A stretch of 64,000 bases of DNA, from the NCBI GenBank assembly GCA_010015745.1, contig ML978210.1:62001-126000 (forward strand), given 5' to 3'. Below are positions 46,999-59,010 of this stretch, one piece after another. This DNA comes from Setomelanomma holmii (Eukaryota > Ascomycota > Dothideomycetes > Pleosporales > Phaeosphaeriaceae). Under the pieces are notes generated by a model. It was not told where the DNA came from, made no database searches, and saw nothing but the letters and a program-made list of their open reading frames with translations. Within the stretch, counting starts at the first letter, position 1. Every line of letters starts with the position of its first letter. Both the position numbers and the translations under genes were made by a program.

Positions 46999-48848
46999 TG
47001 TTGATTAACTCCGAGGTTTGCGCGCCAAGCGTTGTGATTATGCAATCCTTCAAATGCGTCTTTTGGACCTCGGAGAAAGCGGTATTAATTTGGTTGGGCT
47101 GGAAGGGCTTCCGCGGGCGAATATGTTCAGCGAAAAATCAACGTCCAGACGTGCTATTGAATATATGCTCCAGGCAAAAGAATGCAGGCGACAAGAGGAG
47201 ACGCGAGAAATTGTGGCTACCGCATGGAGCGAGTGATGAAGTTGGTCGGTCTGTGATGGTGTCGATAAGGTTGGGTGATAGCGATGTGGCGGATTCGTAA
47301 CCGCCGGGTTAGTGACCTCGATATTGTGAACGAAGAGCGCAGCTCAACCTATGGTAGTGAAGGAGAAGAGAATAGAAGTCGTGATGGTGGCAACGACCCC
47401 AGGTCGTGTACCGAAAAGATGGTAAGTCGCAAAAGCGAAAGGAAGTTGCGAGCTTAAGGCAGGCACTAGGCATGATGCAGCGAGCCTATATTCACTCTGC
47501 CTCTGCGCAGCATCGATACAATTGCTTCGCAAAACCCACGAGCCACTTTCACGATCCTACGCGCCAGCCTCAAACGAAGGTACGGGAGATACGTGGCGGC
47601 TAGCCCGGCGGGAGGATGTGATACCTGAAGTGTGAGAACATCGTGGGTCTCCATCGGAGCTTCGCCCAAACACAGCACGAGCACTTCCACAAGCTGCGAA
47701 ATTGAAGCAGAACAAAACGCCGCGGACTGGCGAGATGCACTCGTCAGCCTGGTTTTCAAGGCAACGTCACTGCCTGACCAATGGTGATGGAGTCTGTGTT
47801 CACTATCGTTCACCATTGCCCCTGAAGAAGCGCTTGGTTGCCTTCCAAGTCTCACACTCCGCGATGCCCGATGACTTTGATCAATCTTCTCCGTTGATGA
47901 CGATACAGCGGGTCGCGAAAGAAAAGAATTGGCTTGCAATGGGCCTCAGTCTGTACCACACACTCTCATGCATAAAAGCCGCTTTAACCGGCACACACCC
48001 AGGAGCGAATGAGCATTGCGCAGCTGGAAACGACCTCGAGAGGGCTAGTCTGGCTAGAGTGCATCGAAGAGGCCTTCGAGTCGTGTTCTGGTACAATTAA
48101 GCGGAGGCGAGACGGCATCGTCCTTGTTCGAAGCTCGATTCTGCAGTAGCGCCGCTAACCGAGCCCCTGTTGTGTGAAGTTTGGTGTTGGAACAACCGCT
48201 CCGCGAGTCTCACACCAAATCAGGGATGGTGCACGAGGCTGCTGAGGGAAGCGGGAGGTACGGCACGAGAAGATAGTACGGTGTGGGCTCATTGTTCACC
48301 ACTTGCATCGTGGATATGCTTGCGATTCGTTCATCTGCTGCTGGAGGCGCCCATGCTTGCCTTGGGCCTGCAATCTGAAACTCGCGCATGTCACTGGCTC
48401 AATCGTAGAGCTCGTCGAAGTACGTACTGTTGTCTTGGCGCTGTCAATATCTGGTCCAAGAGACTCTGCCGATTGACACCGCCGCATCGACAAGGTTTGT
48501 GAATTCGTCGGCGCGTGCGAGGCTGCGAGTCCATGGTAGTTGATACCATCCACTTTTCGGAAACTACAAGGTGTGTGATGCATTAGTGTCGACGCATTCT
48601 CATGGTCATGGTTCGTGCAGAACCCGCTTCACTGTTTTGTCACAAGCACCGGAGAGTGCAAGTAAGAAAGTCAATGCAAAGCGAAAATGCCAAGTACTGG
48701 CAACAGGTGTATTGTACTGCCGACATGCCGAAGTATTTGTGAATACTTCTAGAGCTTTTGTTCCTCTAGCTTTTGGGTGACCGTTCGTAAATCGTGGTAT
48801 CTAACGAGATGTAAAGAAATGGTGGCCGGTAGGGCAAGTAGCGGCTTC
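46999..48848. other. Intergenic, nothing recognised
   Basis: 1.85 kb. A minus-strand frame near 47466-47939 is 157 residues but starts with TTG and shows no motif; it is not called. Confidence 0.45.
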
Positions 48849-49935
48849 TTATCGGAGAGCCTTGCGAGCGAATGTGGGCAGAACAAACGCAGCCTCGTGG
48901 ATCTCCTTGCTATAGTACCTGCAAAGCTGCTCCTCCTCCTCGGTGGACCAGCTGCGGAGAGGCTTCTTAAGGTTCAGGTTGGCGTCCTTGCTGCACACCA
49001 TGAAGCCAATCTGGCCAGATGGGTAGGTGGGAATCGTGGTGTAGCCATACTCGACGGTGGGGAATACCTCCTTGCAAGCCTTCTTAAGGTTCGCGATGAG
49101 CGGCATGTGCAGCCATTGGTTCTCAGCTGTACACAAGTCTGTTAGCTTAAGTCTACACAAGCACCAGGCCGGCGCATCGGTGGCCTCGTAAAGCAAACGC
49201 ATAGACGGGGAATAGGAGAGGGCTTACAACCTTGAGTGGAGATGACGCCACCTTCGCGGAGCGCGCCGTTTAGAAGCTCAAAGTATTCCTTCTGGAAGAG
49301 TGCCTCAGCGGGACCCTCTGGGTCGCTGGAGTCGGTAATGATGACGTCGAACTCGCCCTGCTTGTCCTTGAGGAACTGGAAGCCGTCGCCGACGATGGTA
49401 GTCGTCTTTGGGTGCTCGAAGCCAACGGACATACCGGGTAGGTATTGCTTGGAGAGACGAATGACAGCCTCGTCGATGTCACAGAGGACAGCCTCCTTGA
49501 CGCAGTCGTGCTTGACGACCTCACGAAGGACACCACCGTCACCACCACCGATAACCAGGACTTTCTCGGGGTTGGGGTGCGAGTTCATGGCGAGGTGGGT
49601 GATCATCTCCTGGTAGCTATCTCCACATCAGCCATTGTCCCAGCCGCCCGCTTGATTGGGTCACATACGAGAACTCGTCGCGCTCGGTGCACTGGATGAC
49701 GTTGTCAAGGACAAGGACCATGCCATAGTCGGTCGACTCGAAGATGAGCACGTCCTGGTACTTGCTCTTCTCGTGGTGGAGAACCTCCTTGACCTTGAGA
49801 GTCATGGCCTGACCGGGCCACATGTTGGAGATCTCACGGAACCAGCCATCTGTAAAGCTTGAAGTCAGTCACTGTGGACGGTGTGAAGGCTATGCTGCAC
49901 TCACCCTTGATGGTAGCGTGCTCGATGTTTGGCAT
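48849..49935 (-). CDS. SPE3: Spermidine synthase
   Basis: Transfers the aminopropyl group of decarboxylated SAM to putrescine, making spermidine in the cytosol. Four exons (49935-49905, 49849-49669, 49616-49231, 49126-48849), 291 residues, the usual length. It begins MPNIEHATIKDGWFREISNM; the substrate loop has YQDVLIFESTDYGMVLVLDN; the cofactor loop is KVLVIGGGDGGVLREVVKH; the catalytic segment is DVIITDSSDPEGPAEALF with the Asp that activates the amine. IPTYPSGQIGFMVCSK and the C-terminal RYYSKEIHEAAFVLP are also family-typical. It is divergent from a SAM-dependent methyltransferase (start 50837) across 901 bp. Confidence 0.95.
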
Positions 49936-50836
49936 CTTAACTGTGGGGAAAGTGCGGGTGTAGGGACGAAGTTGCCTGGAAATTGATGCGGAAATGCAAT
50001 TGGTACGAAAAGAAGAGAGGAACCCTTGTGTGAGACTTATAAGCAACTTCAGATTTGCGGTGTCAATTCGGTGAGCGGTTTTTCTGTCTTGGGCCGCAAA
50101 CACTTTTTTTCGCGTCTGCGCGCGTCATTGGGTGTGCCACTTCGTGCCTGCCCCGCCATGTTGCCCGCCAGCTAGGCAGGCCCAGGCAAGCAAACATCGG
50201 AAAACCTCCACAGCTTGGCCGCAGCTATGCGATCTCCTGAAGCCCCCATTGCACGCTCATGATATAAATACTTGAAATCAAGCCATTGTAGACGAGGTAG
50301 TCTTCCCAAGTTCATGAACTCGCTAGTCATGTCATCCCCGCCAGAGTTCCCGATCCCAAGAAACACCGCTTAGACAGCCATCACGAAAGCATTTGTCGAT
50401 TGCAAAGCAGGCCATCTCCTGAGATATACTTCGAACGGGAACGGGAATGTTTTCGGAACGTCGGCATGTTTGAGAGACCAGCAAAGCTGTTGTTCCGGAA
50501 ATAGCGCTGGAGAGTGATAACTTTGCAGCACAACGTGATTGAAGCAGCCAACAACAGGTTTGATGTTGAAGCGCAAGCATCATGCGGACTCGATCCTTCT
50601 GGTCAGGATGGGGTTCCTCGCAAGTAAATGCGAGGCTCGCCTGAAGGCCTATTTCTGGGTAAGCCTGAGAACGAGGGTGGCTACTGCCTAGCGCCATCTC
50701 TTTGTTGATCGGCCAAGATCTGAGCATGCGGGCACAACGTGCATATAAAGAGCCGGTCTGGTACGAGAGCAATGCGAAAGCCTATAAACTGAATTGCTCT
50801 CACTGTCTCAATCCCAACTCTCACTCACACTTGACA
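49936..50836. promoter_or_regulatory. Divergent promoter between spermidine synthase and methyltransferase genes
   Basis: 901 bp between two start codons without another gene. A clear TATA box serves the methyltransferase side. Nothing specific was seen on the other side. Confidence 0.5.
50744..50750 (+). promoter_or_regulatory. Putative TATA box of the methyltransferase gene
   Basis: TATAAAG in the context GCATATAAAGAG, 87 nt upstream of the ATG at 50837, a normal distance for a TATA-driven fungal gene. Confidence 0.5.
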
Positions 50837-51847
50837 ATGGCCGAGAATCCTTCATCAAAAGAATCTCAGTCGGAGGCGGCCGAGCGGATTGGCAAGATCC
50901 TGGAAACGAAGGAATACGTCGACAACCCTGAAATCCTTCCATGGTATCGCAAAGAACTCACTGAAATCAAGCCACGAACAAGAGAGCTTCTTGAGACTTA
51001 CAGCAAGATTCCCTCAGCTGATGTTGAGTCTCATGTTCACAAAGTGGTAAGTTGAACACTTGCCTACCACTCACTCACGCTCTCTGACTCGGAACAGAGA
51101 GACAGCGCTTTCAGGGTGTTCCCTTATCCCTGCTTGGGGAACTGGGGCTTCCTCAATCTCAACATTGCAGACTCACCGGTGTACCCCGAAGTTCTCGAGC
51201 GTATCAAGAAAGGAGAGCTATACCTAGACATTGGCTGCTGCATGGGTCAGTAATATCCAACAAGTGAACTCAAGCAAGACATGTACTGATCTTGACGTCA
51301 ATCTGCAGGTCAGGATACCCGCAAGCTCGTGTCTGACGGCGCTCCTCCTGAGAATGTTTTCGCCTCCGATCTGAAGGGAGAGTTCTGGGACATCGGTCAT
51401 GACCTCTTCCTAGACAAGGACACTTTGGGTGTCAAGTTCATCCAAGCCGACGTTTTGGATGCAGACTCTGGGCTCAAAGAGCTCAATGGCAAGCTTAGCC
51501 TAGTCCTTGCTCATTCGTTCTTCCACTTGTTCAGCTGGGACGACCAGGTCAAGGCGGCAAAGCGTGTCGTCGAACTCCTCAAGCCAGAGCCAGGTGTTAT
51601 GATCTTCGGCAGACAGGGCGCCAAACCAAACGCTGGCAGCTTCGCGAAGATCAACACGCTACATACAGCATACTGGCACAATGTGGAATCGTGGGCCAAG
51701 ATGTGGGAGCAGGTGGGTGAAGAAACGGATACCAAGTGGGAGGTTAATTCTTCCTTGGGTGAAGAAGATGTCACTAGCAGGCTTCGTATGAGCAGTCTCG
51801 TGCCTGTCGGAACAAGGCACATGACCTTCACGGTTCGTCGTTTGTAG
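50837..51847 (+). CDS. Class I SAM-dependent methyltransferase
   Basis: Three exons (50837-51046, 51098-51245, 51309-51847), 298 residues. Residues 1-75 form a helical cap region typical of fungal secondary-metabolite methyltransferases (YVDNPEILPWYRKELTEI). Motif I is GELYLDIGCCMGQDTRKLVS; an acidic residue after FASDLKGEFWDIG binds the ribose; FIQADVLDADSGLKEL and LVLAHSFFHLFSWDDQVKA follow. The C-terminal part has VMIFGRQGAKP and WEQVGEETDTKWEV. Homologues occur both alone and in biosynthetic clusters (for example meroterpenoid ones); no polyketide synthase or terpene cyclase is seen nearby. Substrate unknown. Divergence from spermidine synthase may be chance or joint control of SAM-related metabolism. 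Confidence 0.82.
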
Positions 51848-52171
51848 GTGGAGCAATGAAGGAGAAGTCAAAGTGTCCTAGGGCAAATTGTGAATTTCTA
51901 GGGAATCAACTCACGGATAGACCGGTATAGATCTCGTAATGTTAGACCCTGTTTAGACAAGCCATATTTGCAAATGACCCTGGAGCGACACGAGTAACTC
52001 ACGACTTCTCGATGCTCCAATGGCCGGCCAATCAGAGCCGACCAGGGTCCAACCAAACAAATCAAACACACATTCGTGGCGTCTACAACGAACACTTCTA
52101 AGCTGCGAGATTGCTGGTTTCCACTGCCAAAATCTCTCAATTACTCGCCCTCTCCGACATACACCGCGATC
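51848..52171. other. Short intergenic region
   Basis: 324 bp; contains the promoter and leader of the epsilon-COP gene. Nothing specific seen. Confidence 0.5.
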
Positions 52172-53233
52172 ATGGATCCATACTCCCCAGAAGGAGGTAC
52201 CACACCCTTACATTCCACCCCTACTTGCACCTCTAACACCCCACAGAGCTCATAAACATCCACTCCGCCTTCCACGCTGGCGCCTTCCAACAAGTCTTTG
52301 ACTTCGACACATCCTCCTTCTCCTCCAGCAACGCGCTACCCGTTCGCGTCCTCCAACTCCGCTCCAAGATCGCGCTCGGCCAAGCCAAGCAAGTCTCCGC
52401 CGAACTCGCAAGCGAAAAGACCCCAGACCTGATCGCAGTGAAGCTGTTAGCGGACTACGAGCAAGGCAAAGATGTCCTATCACAAGCGAAGAAGCTCGCG
52501 GAGCAGCATGGACAGGAGAATTTAAGCGTGCAGCTGCTTGTGGGGATAATATTGGAAAGAGTGGGGGAGACGGAGGAGGCGCTTGCGTTGTTGAGCAAGC
52601 ATCAGGGCAGTTTGGATGCGTGCGTATACCACGAAGGCAGTACAAATGGCTGGGACGAAAGCTAATAGCTTCGCAGTGTCGCGCTCATCGTACAAATCCA
52701 CCTCCAGCAGAATCGCACAGATCTCGCTTCGAAGGAAGCCCAACGCGCACGCAAATGGGCGCAAGACAGCCTACTTGTCAATATTGCAGAGTCATGGGTC
52801 GGCATGCGCGAGGTAAGCAAATCCTACACCCAAACCCAGGGTCTACCAGCAAGTGCTGATATGAACAATTCAGGGCGGCGAAAAATATCAGTCCGCGTTC
52901 TACGTCTTCGAAGAACTCGCACAAACATCCCAATCACAATCCCCACATTCGCTCGTCGCACAAGCCGTCTCAGAACTGCATCTCGGCCGCTTACACGAAG
53001 CCGAAGCCGCGCTGCAACAAGCCATTGCCATCGACCCCAAGTTAGCGGACACAATTGCGAATCTGGTTGTGCTGAATACGCTGCTGGGCAAGACGGCGGA
53101 GACACAGCAGCTCAAGGAGCAGTTGGCGGGTGCGGATAAGGACCATCGGGCGCTGAGGGATTGGACGGAGAAGAAGGAGGAGTTTGCGAGGGCGGCGGGG
53201 AAGTATGCGCCAAAGTTTGAGGTTGCGTCGTGA
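52172..53233 (+). CDS. Coatomer subunit epsilon
   Basis: Epsilon-COP (yeast Sec28) stabilises alpha-COP in the COPI coat that moves cargo from Golgi to ER. Four exons (52172-52196, 52247-52619, 52677-52812, 52874-53233), 297 residues, the family norm. It starts MDPYSPEGELINIHSAFHAG and is made of TPR-like helical pairs, e.g. VRVLQLRSKIALGQAKQVS, VQLLVGIILERVGETEEALA, SAFYVFEELAQTSQSQSPHS, LHLGRLHEAEAALQQAIAID. The C terminus is charged (DWTEKKEEFARAAGKYAPKF). All splice junctions keep frame. Confidence is high from the whole-length pattern. Confidence 0.92.
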
Positions 53234-55037
53234 GCGGGGTGAGTGTGGGGGAAAGGTTGATTGCGTAGAGAATTAGGGAGCTGGCATACAATCAGCTTGC
53301 AGAGTCAAAGAAGAACCATAAGCATGACGTCTGCATTGGCTAAAGTACCTCTTCATTCACTCCGTTGGAAGCCAATGTGATGCTCATATAGCGAGCACTG
53401 GGAGCGCAGTGGTAGATTGAGACATACGGAGCATATCGATCTCCACGAATCCAACCGGATGGCAGAAGCCCGCATACCTACATAGCTTCGACCGTGGCTT
53501 TGCGTTTGGACTTTGAGTCGAGAACGAATATGACACGTGTGATTCTGCTCCTCTACATGATTGGACGGACCTTCATATACTTCACGGGACTTCGTCTTCA
53601 GCAGGACATCTCTAGCTTCTGCATAGGTCACCTGCTATCATGCATCACTGGTGTTCACGCAGCGTTTGTAATGGGTGTCGCTGACTTGCACAGGTACTTG
53701 TGGTAAGAGAAAGTAAATGGTACGCTTCTTCTCTACATGCGAACATCTAGCAAAGTAATTGACTTTCGGTATGAAGAAAGTTCTTAGTCCAAGGAATAGG
53801 GCAATGGAGGTCAATTCAAGCTTGGATCTGCTATTCGATAATTTTGGAGCTTACCTCATGTCCATCGTCGTTGCTTAAAAGTCAAGCTCATGGTGTGGAC
53901 ATCAGTGTTGCATATGCAGCGGCATGGCCTGTCGATGAGTAAAGAAAAAGTACCGTGGAACTGACGAAAATGTGACACATCCTGAGCAGGAGGTGAATGA
54001 CCGAGAACAGCCACAGACATGGGCGCTGTCGATCCCCAAGTCTGGATTGCATCTAGTGCGAGTACAGCAGCAATCATCACACCTGCCTCAAATGCTCCGC
54101 GGCACAAGAATATACTCGCGGAAGTTGTAACATCATAACATGCGATCTTGCTCGCGAATGTTATTGAGTCCGGCGCCAGAAAGGATGTGATAACTATTTT
54201 GCCTTCGTGTAGGATATGCAGGTTTGCGTATGTAGGGAGCTGTCAGCAGCTTGTTGATGGCTTGCAGCTTGCAGCGGGATCTCTATGATGACGGGTGGTG
54301 TTCAGCACAGGGCTGCTCGGGCAGCCAAGACCACCTTAGCGGCGATCACCCGCCAGGCCCGCATCGTCGGGAAATGGAGGACTGGTAACTTTGACCATGG
54401 CAGCGTAAAACGTGGTCCACGCGTGTCTTTCCATGCAGCCAGTCCCACGCATGAGCATTTCAAGATCTACCACCCTTCGTCCTTTGCGCGATTATCGTAA
54501 ACGTCGTAAACAAAAGCCTGCAGCGGGTATTGTGTCAGCCGGGAGCAGCAAAACCCTTCGACTTCGTCGGATGTCTCACATTCCGGCGCTAGCGCTACCA
54601 CGAAGCACTCTTGGCAGTGAATGCTCCACTCTTGGAGCATGCTTAACTTTGGATGTGGTCCAAGCACGCTGCCATCTTTACCTCAATGCGGCTGATTCAG
54701 GGACGCTGCGTCCATGATGGTGGGTTTGATGGCGGCAAGGCGCGTCAGCCCGGGTGGGAGACTTGTGTGTTTTGCGACTCGGCGCAAAGTCCAGTGATGC
54801 CGCCGCGCCAGCTGATTTTGGGTCCCGGAGTTTGCCATGTAAAATTGCAACTTCAGAGTGCTGGTGCTGGTTTGCTTTCCTGCCTTTGTCTCTCACTCTT
54901 TTGCGACCATGTTCGTCCTTGCGTTCGTAGCTTAATTCCGCCGAAAGCTCCACATTCGTCCGCATAATTCCCAAGCGCTAAGAAGGCTGTCGGTAACTGC
55001 ATGTCTTGCGTCATGCCGGGTAACTCCTACGAAGTCG
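53234..55037. other. Intergenic, nothing recognised
   Basis: 1.8 kb without coding signal. A perfect 7-bp inverted repeat with a 6-nt loop (ATGCTCC..GGAGCAT) lies at 54621-54640; its role is unknown and it may be chance. A minus-strand frame at 54932-55291 runs into the 5' part of the next gene. Confidence 0.4.
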
Positions 55038-56344
55038 ATGGCTCGAGCCAGCTCGATGTTCAAACACCCATCCTCGAGAACATGGTTATTGGAGTACCGC
55101 CAGTCTTCGAAGGCCTTACGAGGCAGCTCGACAAGATTGTCGAGCAGCCATTGCTCGGGCCGAGGGCAGAGTTCCCACGTGGTAGAAGCCATACCCAACA
55201 CCAGAAGATGTCCACCACGTGCTGATGCTATCAAAGCCTCCTTTGCGTATGCGCGGAAGGATGTGTCAGGAAACAGAAAGCCCCAGGCCATCGCGCACCG
55301 TGGTTACAAAGCAATGTATCCTGAGAATACCATGGGCGCTTTCAAAGGCGCCGTCGAAGTGGGAGGTATGTTCAAACGTTGTGATCTTCCACTCCGCTAC
55401 TAGGCCGATTGTGAGGAGATTGTTCCTGTCAGCAGAGCTTCACTAATTGCGTATCTACAGCGGACGCGCTCGAGACCGATATACATCTGACATCAGATGG
55501 CGTGGTTGTACTCTCGCACGTAAGACCTCCGTATCAACTATCAAGCTTCGCTGACTGAGATTGAAAAGGACAAAGACTTGAAGCGCTGCTTCGGTCGGGA
55601 TGAGAAGCTCATAGGCTGCGACTACGAGTTTGTTAGCAAACTCAGGACACTAAAAGAGCCTCATGAGGCCATGCCTCGGCTTGCCGATCTGCTTGAGTAT
55701 ATGGCGCAGCCTGGCTTGGAAGAAATCTGGGTATTGCTGGACATCAAGGTATGTCCATCTTGACAGCGTGTACCGAGCCACGAGCTGACCATATTCAGCT
55801 CGACAACAACCCAGACGACGTTATGAGGTTGATTGGTGAAACGATTCGCAGTGTACCTCCTTCACCGAGCCGGCCATGGCACACGCGCATCGTCCTTGGA
55901 TGCTGGGCGGCAAAGTATCTCCCATTGTGCTCGCGGTATCTGCCTGGATTTCCGGTATCACACATCGGATTCTCTACTCTTGTGGCTTCGTACTTCTTCT
56001 CGGTGCCGCATGTATCCTTCAACCTGCATCATCTGGTACTGATGACGCCATGGGGCAGGGCATTCGTTCGGAAGGCCCAGCGCGATGATCGACCGGTATA
56101 TGCTTGGACGGTGAACGAGGAGTCGAGGATGCGGTGGAACATACGACACGGCTTGGACGGCGTCATAACAGACGACCCGAAGCTATTTCTGGAGGTGCGG
56201 AATAGCTGGCACGAGGGTACAAAGACAGGTTGGCGCATCAAGGACGGCCTAGACATCGTGAGAGTCAACTTCTTCGCCGTGATATACACGATCCTTTTCT
56301 GGATCATGTTCGGCGTAGGTGAGGGCCGGCCGAAACGAAGATAG
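55038..56344 (+). CDS. Glycerophosphodiester phosphodiesterase family protein (Pgc1-like), start uncertain
   Basis: The family hydrolyses glycerophospho-alcohols; yeast Pgc1 is a phosphatidylglycerol phospholipase C. The domain runs through four exons (to 55365, 55461-55519, 55569-55748, 55799-56344). It starts KPQAIAHRGYKAMYPENTMG with the catalytic HR and PENT motif, then ALETDIHLTSDGVVVLSH (metal-binding E and D, second His) followed by DKDLKRCFG. Further motifs are LEEIWVLLDIKLDNNPDDV and VYAWTVNEESRMRWN plus GLDGVITDDPKLFLEV. A C-terminal membrane helix (VRVNFFAVIYTILFWIMFGV) anchors the protein, as in Pgc1. The in-frame ATG at 55038 adds about 85 residues of unconvincing sequence; the true start may be in an unfound upstream exon. 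Confidence 0.85.
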
Positions 56345-56611
56345 GCAAAAAGCTATGACTGTAAGAGTGAAGAAGAGAGAAGCAAATTTCAGCATGTAGA
56401 TCAATGACAGCTCGTGTGAGTGCTGACGGCTCATTTCATATGACAAGAATGCGTGATAGCATGTGCGAAATGTGATGTGGAGTGTGAGAGAGGTTGCATG
56501 GGAGAAATGCAGGGAACGTGGGAGACTGCCGCAGCGAAATTAAGTTGGGGAAGTCGCGCTCGAAGCCCCGCCAAAACGCGTCAACATGCCACTACACCTG
56601 CAAACAACATC
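56345..56611. other. Short intergenic region upstream of gamma-tubulin
   Basis: 267 bp between the phosphodiesterase stop and the gamma-tubulin start on the same strand. Nothing specific was seen. Confidence 0.5.
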
Positions 56612-58138
56612 ATGCCCAGGTACGTCTACACATACAAGTACGATGCGCACATGAATGCTAACTGGGTGATAGGGAGATAATAACTCTACAAGCTGGCCAA
56701 TGTGGCAACAGCGTCGGCCAGCAGTTCTGGCAGCAATTGTGTCAAGAGCATGGCATCAACCGCGACGGTAACCTCGAGGACTTTGCGACGGAAGGCGGCG
56801 ACCGCAAGGATGTCTTCTTCTACCAGTCCGACGACACACGCTACATCCCCCGCGCCATTCTTCTAGATCTCGAGCCACGAGTGCTCAACTCGATCCAGCA
56901 AAGCGCATACAAGAACATCTACAACCCCGAGAACTTCTACATACACAAGGATGGCACGGGTGCTGGCAACAACTGGGGTATGGGATACAGCATGGGCGAG
57001 CAAATACACGAGGACGTCTTGGACATGATCGACCGCGAAGCAGATGGCTCTGATTCGCTCGAGGGCTTCATGCTGCTGCACTCAATCGCTGGTGGCACTG
57101 GATCTGGCCTCGGTTCCTTTATGCTGGAGAGACTGAACGATAGGTTTCCGAAGAAGCTTATCCAGACGTACAGTGTGTTTCCAAACACGCAGGACGGTGA
57201 CATCGTGGTGCAGCCCTACAACAGCTTGCTGAGTATGCGACGACTCACCCAGAATGCCGACTCGGTGGTCAGTAAACAGCATGCGTCATTGGACAGCATG
57301 AGCTGACTTGCTAGGTCGTACTTGACAACGGGGCTCTCTCCAAGATTGCTGCAGACCGACTGCATGTGATGAACCCCTCATTCGAGCAGACGAACCAGCT
57401 CGTATCGACTGTCATGTCTGCAAGCACCACAACGCTCCGCTATCCTGGATACATGCACAACGACCTCGTTGGCATTGTAGCTTCGCTTATACCCACACCA
57501 CGATGCCACTTCCTGATGACCTCGTACACTCCCTTCTCTGGCGAGAACGTAGAGCAAGCGAAGACGGTCCGCAAGACCACAGTACTGGACGTTATGAGGC
57601 GGCTGTTGCAGCCGAAGAACCGTATGGTGTCTACCAATCCCACGAAGAAGAGCTGCTACATGTCCATCTTGAACATTATTCAAGGAGAGGCGGATCCATC
57701 AGACGTAGGTCGCGTCGCTCAAGGCAATCGAGCGTCTGCTAACACATCCAGGTACACAAATCGCTGATGCGCATCCGTGAACGCCGACTCGCAACCTTCA
57801 TACCATGGGGCCCTGCCTCGATCCAAGTCGCCTTGACCAAAAAGTCACCATACGTCACCTCTCAGCACCGCGTCTCTGGGCTCATGCTCGCCAATCACAC
57901 TGGAATCGCTACGTTGTTCAAGCGCATGGTCGCCCAATACAATACACTCAGGAAACGCAACGCCTTTCTCGAGAGCTACAAACGCGAAGCTCCCTTCAAG
58001 GATGGCCTCGGCGAGTTCGACGAAGCTAAGGAAGTCGTGACGAGCTTGATCGAGGAGTACGAGGAGGCCGAAGACGCTGACTACCTAACCAAAGAGACCG
58101 CGCCGACTGACGAGGGTGAGGACAAGAGAGTCGGATAG
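56612..58138 (+). CDS. Gamma-tubulin
   Basis: Nucleates microtubules at spindle pole bodies within the gamma-tubulin complex. Four exons: 56612-56619, 56673-57267, 57315-57704, 57752-58138, giving 459 residues, normal length. The first exon is only 8 nt (ATGCCCAG); after the splice the protein reads MPREIITLQAGQCGNSVGQQ. GTP-binding motifs: FMLLHSIAGGTGSGLGSFML and NADSVVVLDNGALSKIAADR. Gamma-specific features are GYMHNDLVGIVASLIPTPRC and RMVAQYNTLRKRNAFLESYK. The tail is acidic (LIEEYEEAEDADYL). Alpha- and beta-tubulin are excluded by PREII and by the region after residue 370. Confidence 0.95.
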
Positions 58139-58680
58139 GCCTCAGGCACAAGGCGACATCGGCGTTGATGCTTCCTATGTACCGGATTTTGGGAAGGCCT
58201 TGTGATCTGGTCAAAATATGGCGTTGCTGTGAGAGATGCTTTCTGTATGGGGACACGCAATGATACCACTTTCTCATCTCAACCAGTCTTGTCCCTTCCC
58301 GAAGGGCTACAGCCAGGCAATGCTCCTGGCTTTTCAGCTGCTTCCACGACCTCATCCAGGGCATCATCACCAAGCCTGGTAGAAGGGTCACCCGAGGGTG
58401 CGCGGCGCCTCAAGAGTCCCACGAAACGATCTGCCAAACCTACGGGCTTTGCCACGCGAACCATGGGTGAAGCAAGCGCGTTATTGCTTTCCCTCTATCT
58501 CCCATACATATATCTCCCTTCACCCAGACCCACTGGATTTGTACACGGTCGACTTACTTCCTCACCACTGCCTCAACTTTCCAGCATTTGATCAAATTCG
58601 CTACGTTAACTTTCTCGCCGAAAGCCAAAATCAAACACCAAAATGTCCGCACTCTGCAGCGTCACACGGCTGACCACACT
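58139..58680. other. Intergenic, nothing recognised
   Basis: 542 bp. A presequence-like frame (MSALCSVTRLTTL) starts at 58642 but stops after 19 codons; no splice joins it in frame to the gene below. Confidence 0.4.
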
Positions 58681-59010
58681 ATGCGCCCAAGCACGACTCT
58701 AGCTACTGCCCAGAAGCGCACACTCTACTTCTGCGGCCCAAAAACTGCACTCGGTACGCACGATTACACTTCGACTCTGCCGCAACACTACATCGCAGGC
58801 CCACTCGCAGACAGCAGCAAAATTCACGCCGCGATGAAGGACCCCGCTACTTCGGCAACTGTCGATACCACGTCGTCTGTCTCCAAGGATATCAAGCGCC
58901 TTGAGGAGGAAATGAAGATGCCAATCAAGGCGGTGTGGACTGATGATGGGAAGGGTGGAGAGGAGGATGTCAAGGCTATCAGGACGGCGGATGGGGACTG
59001 GAAGATCTGA
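58681..59010 (+). CDS. Small hypothetical protein with mitochondrial-like N terminus
   Basis: Single exon, 109 residues from the ATG at 58681. The first 20 residues (MRPSTTLATAQKRTLYFCGP) are basic and hydroxylated without acidic residues, like a presequence. The remainder is polar: SVSKDIKRLEEEMKMPIKAV suggests one amphipathic helix, and the end is GDWKI. No membrane segment and no family recognised. It follows gamma-tubulin on the same strand. Confidence 0.5.
   Translation: MRPSTTLATAQKRTLYFCGPKTALGTHDYTSTLPQHYIAGPLADSSKIHAAMKDPATSATVDTTSSVSKDIKRLEEEMKMPIKAVWTDDGKGGEEDVKAIRTADGDWKI

Noticed and set aside
47466..47939. Minus-strand 157-codon frame
   Set aside because: Starts with TTG, no ATG in context, no motif or splice partner.
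54621..54640. Hairpin as a terminator or regulatory structure
   Set aside because: Only 7 bp of stem in a gene-free region; expected by chance in a window this long.
55001..55225. 74-codon plus-strand frame before the phosphodiesterase
   Set aside because: Different frame from the enzyme, no motif, overlaps the antisense frame; insufficient to call.
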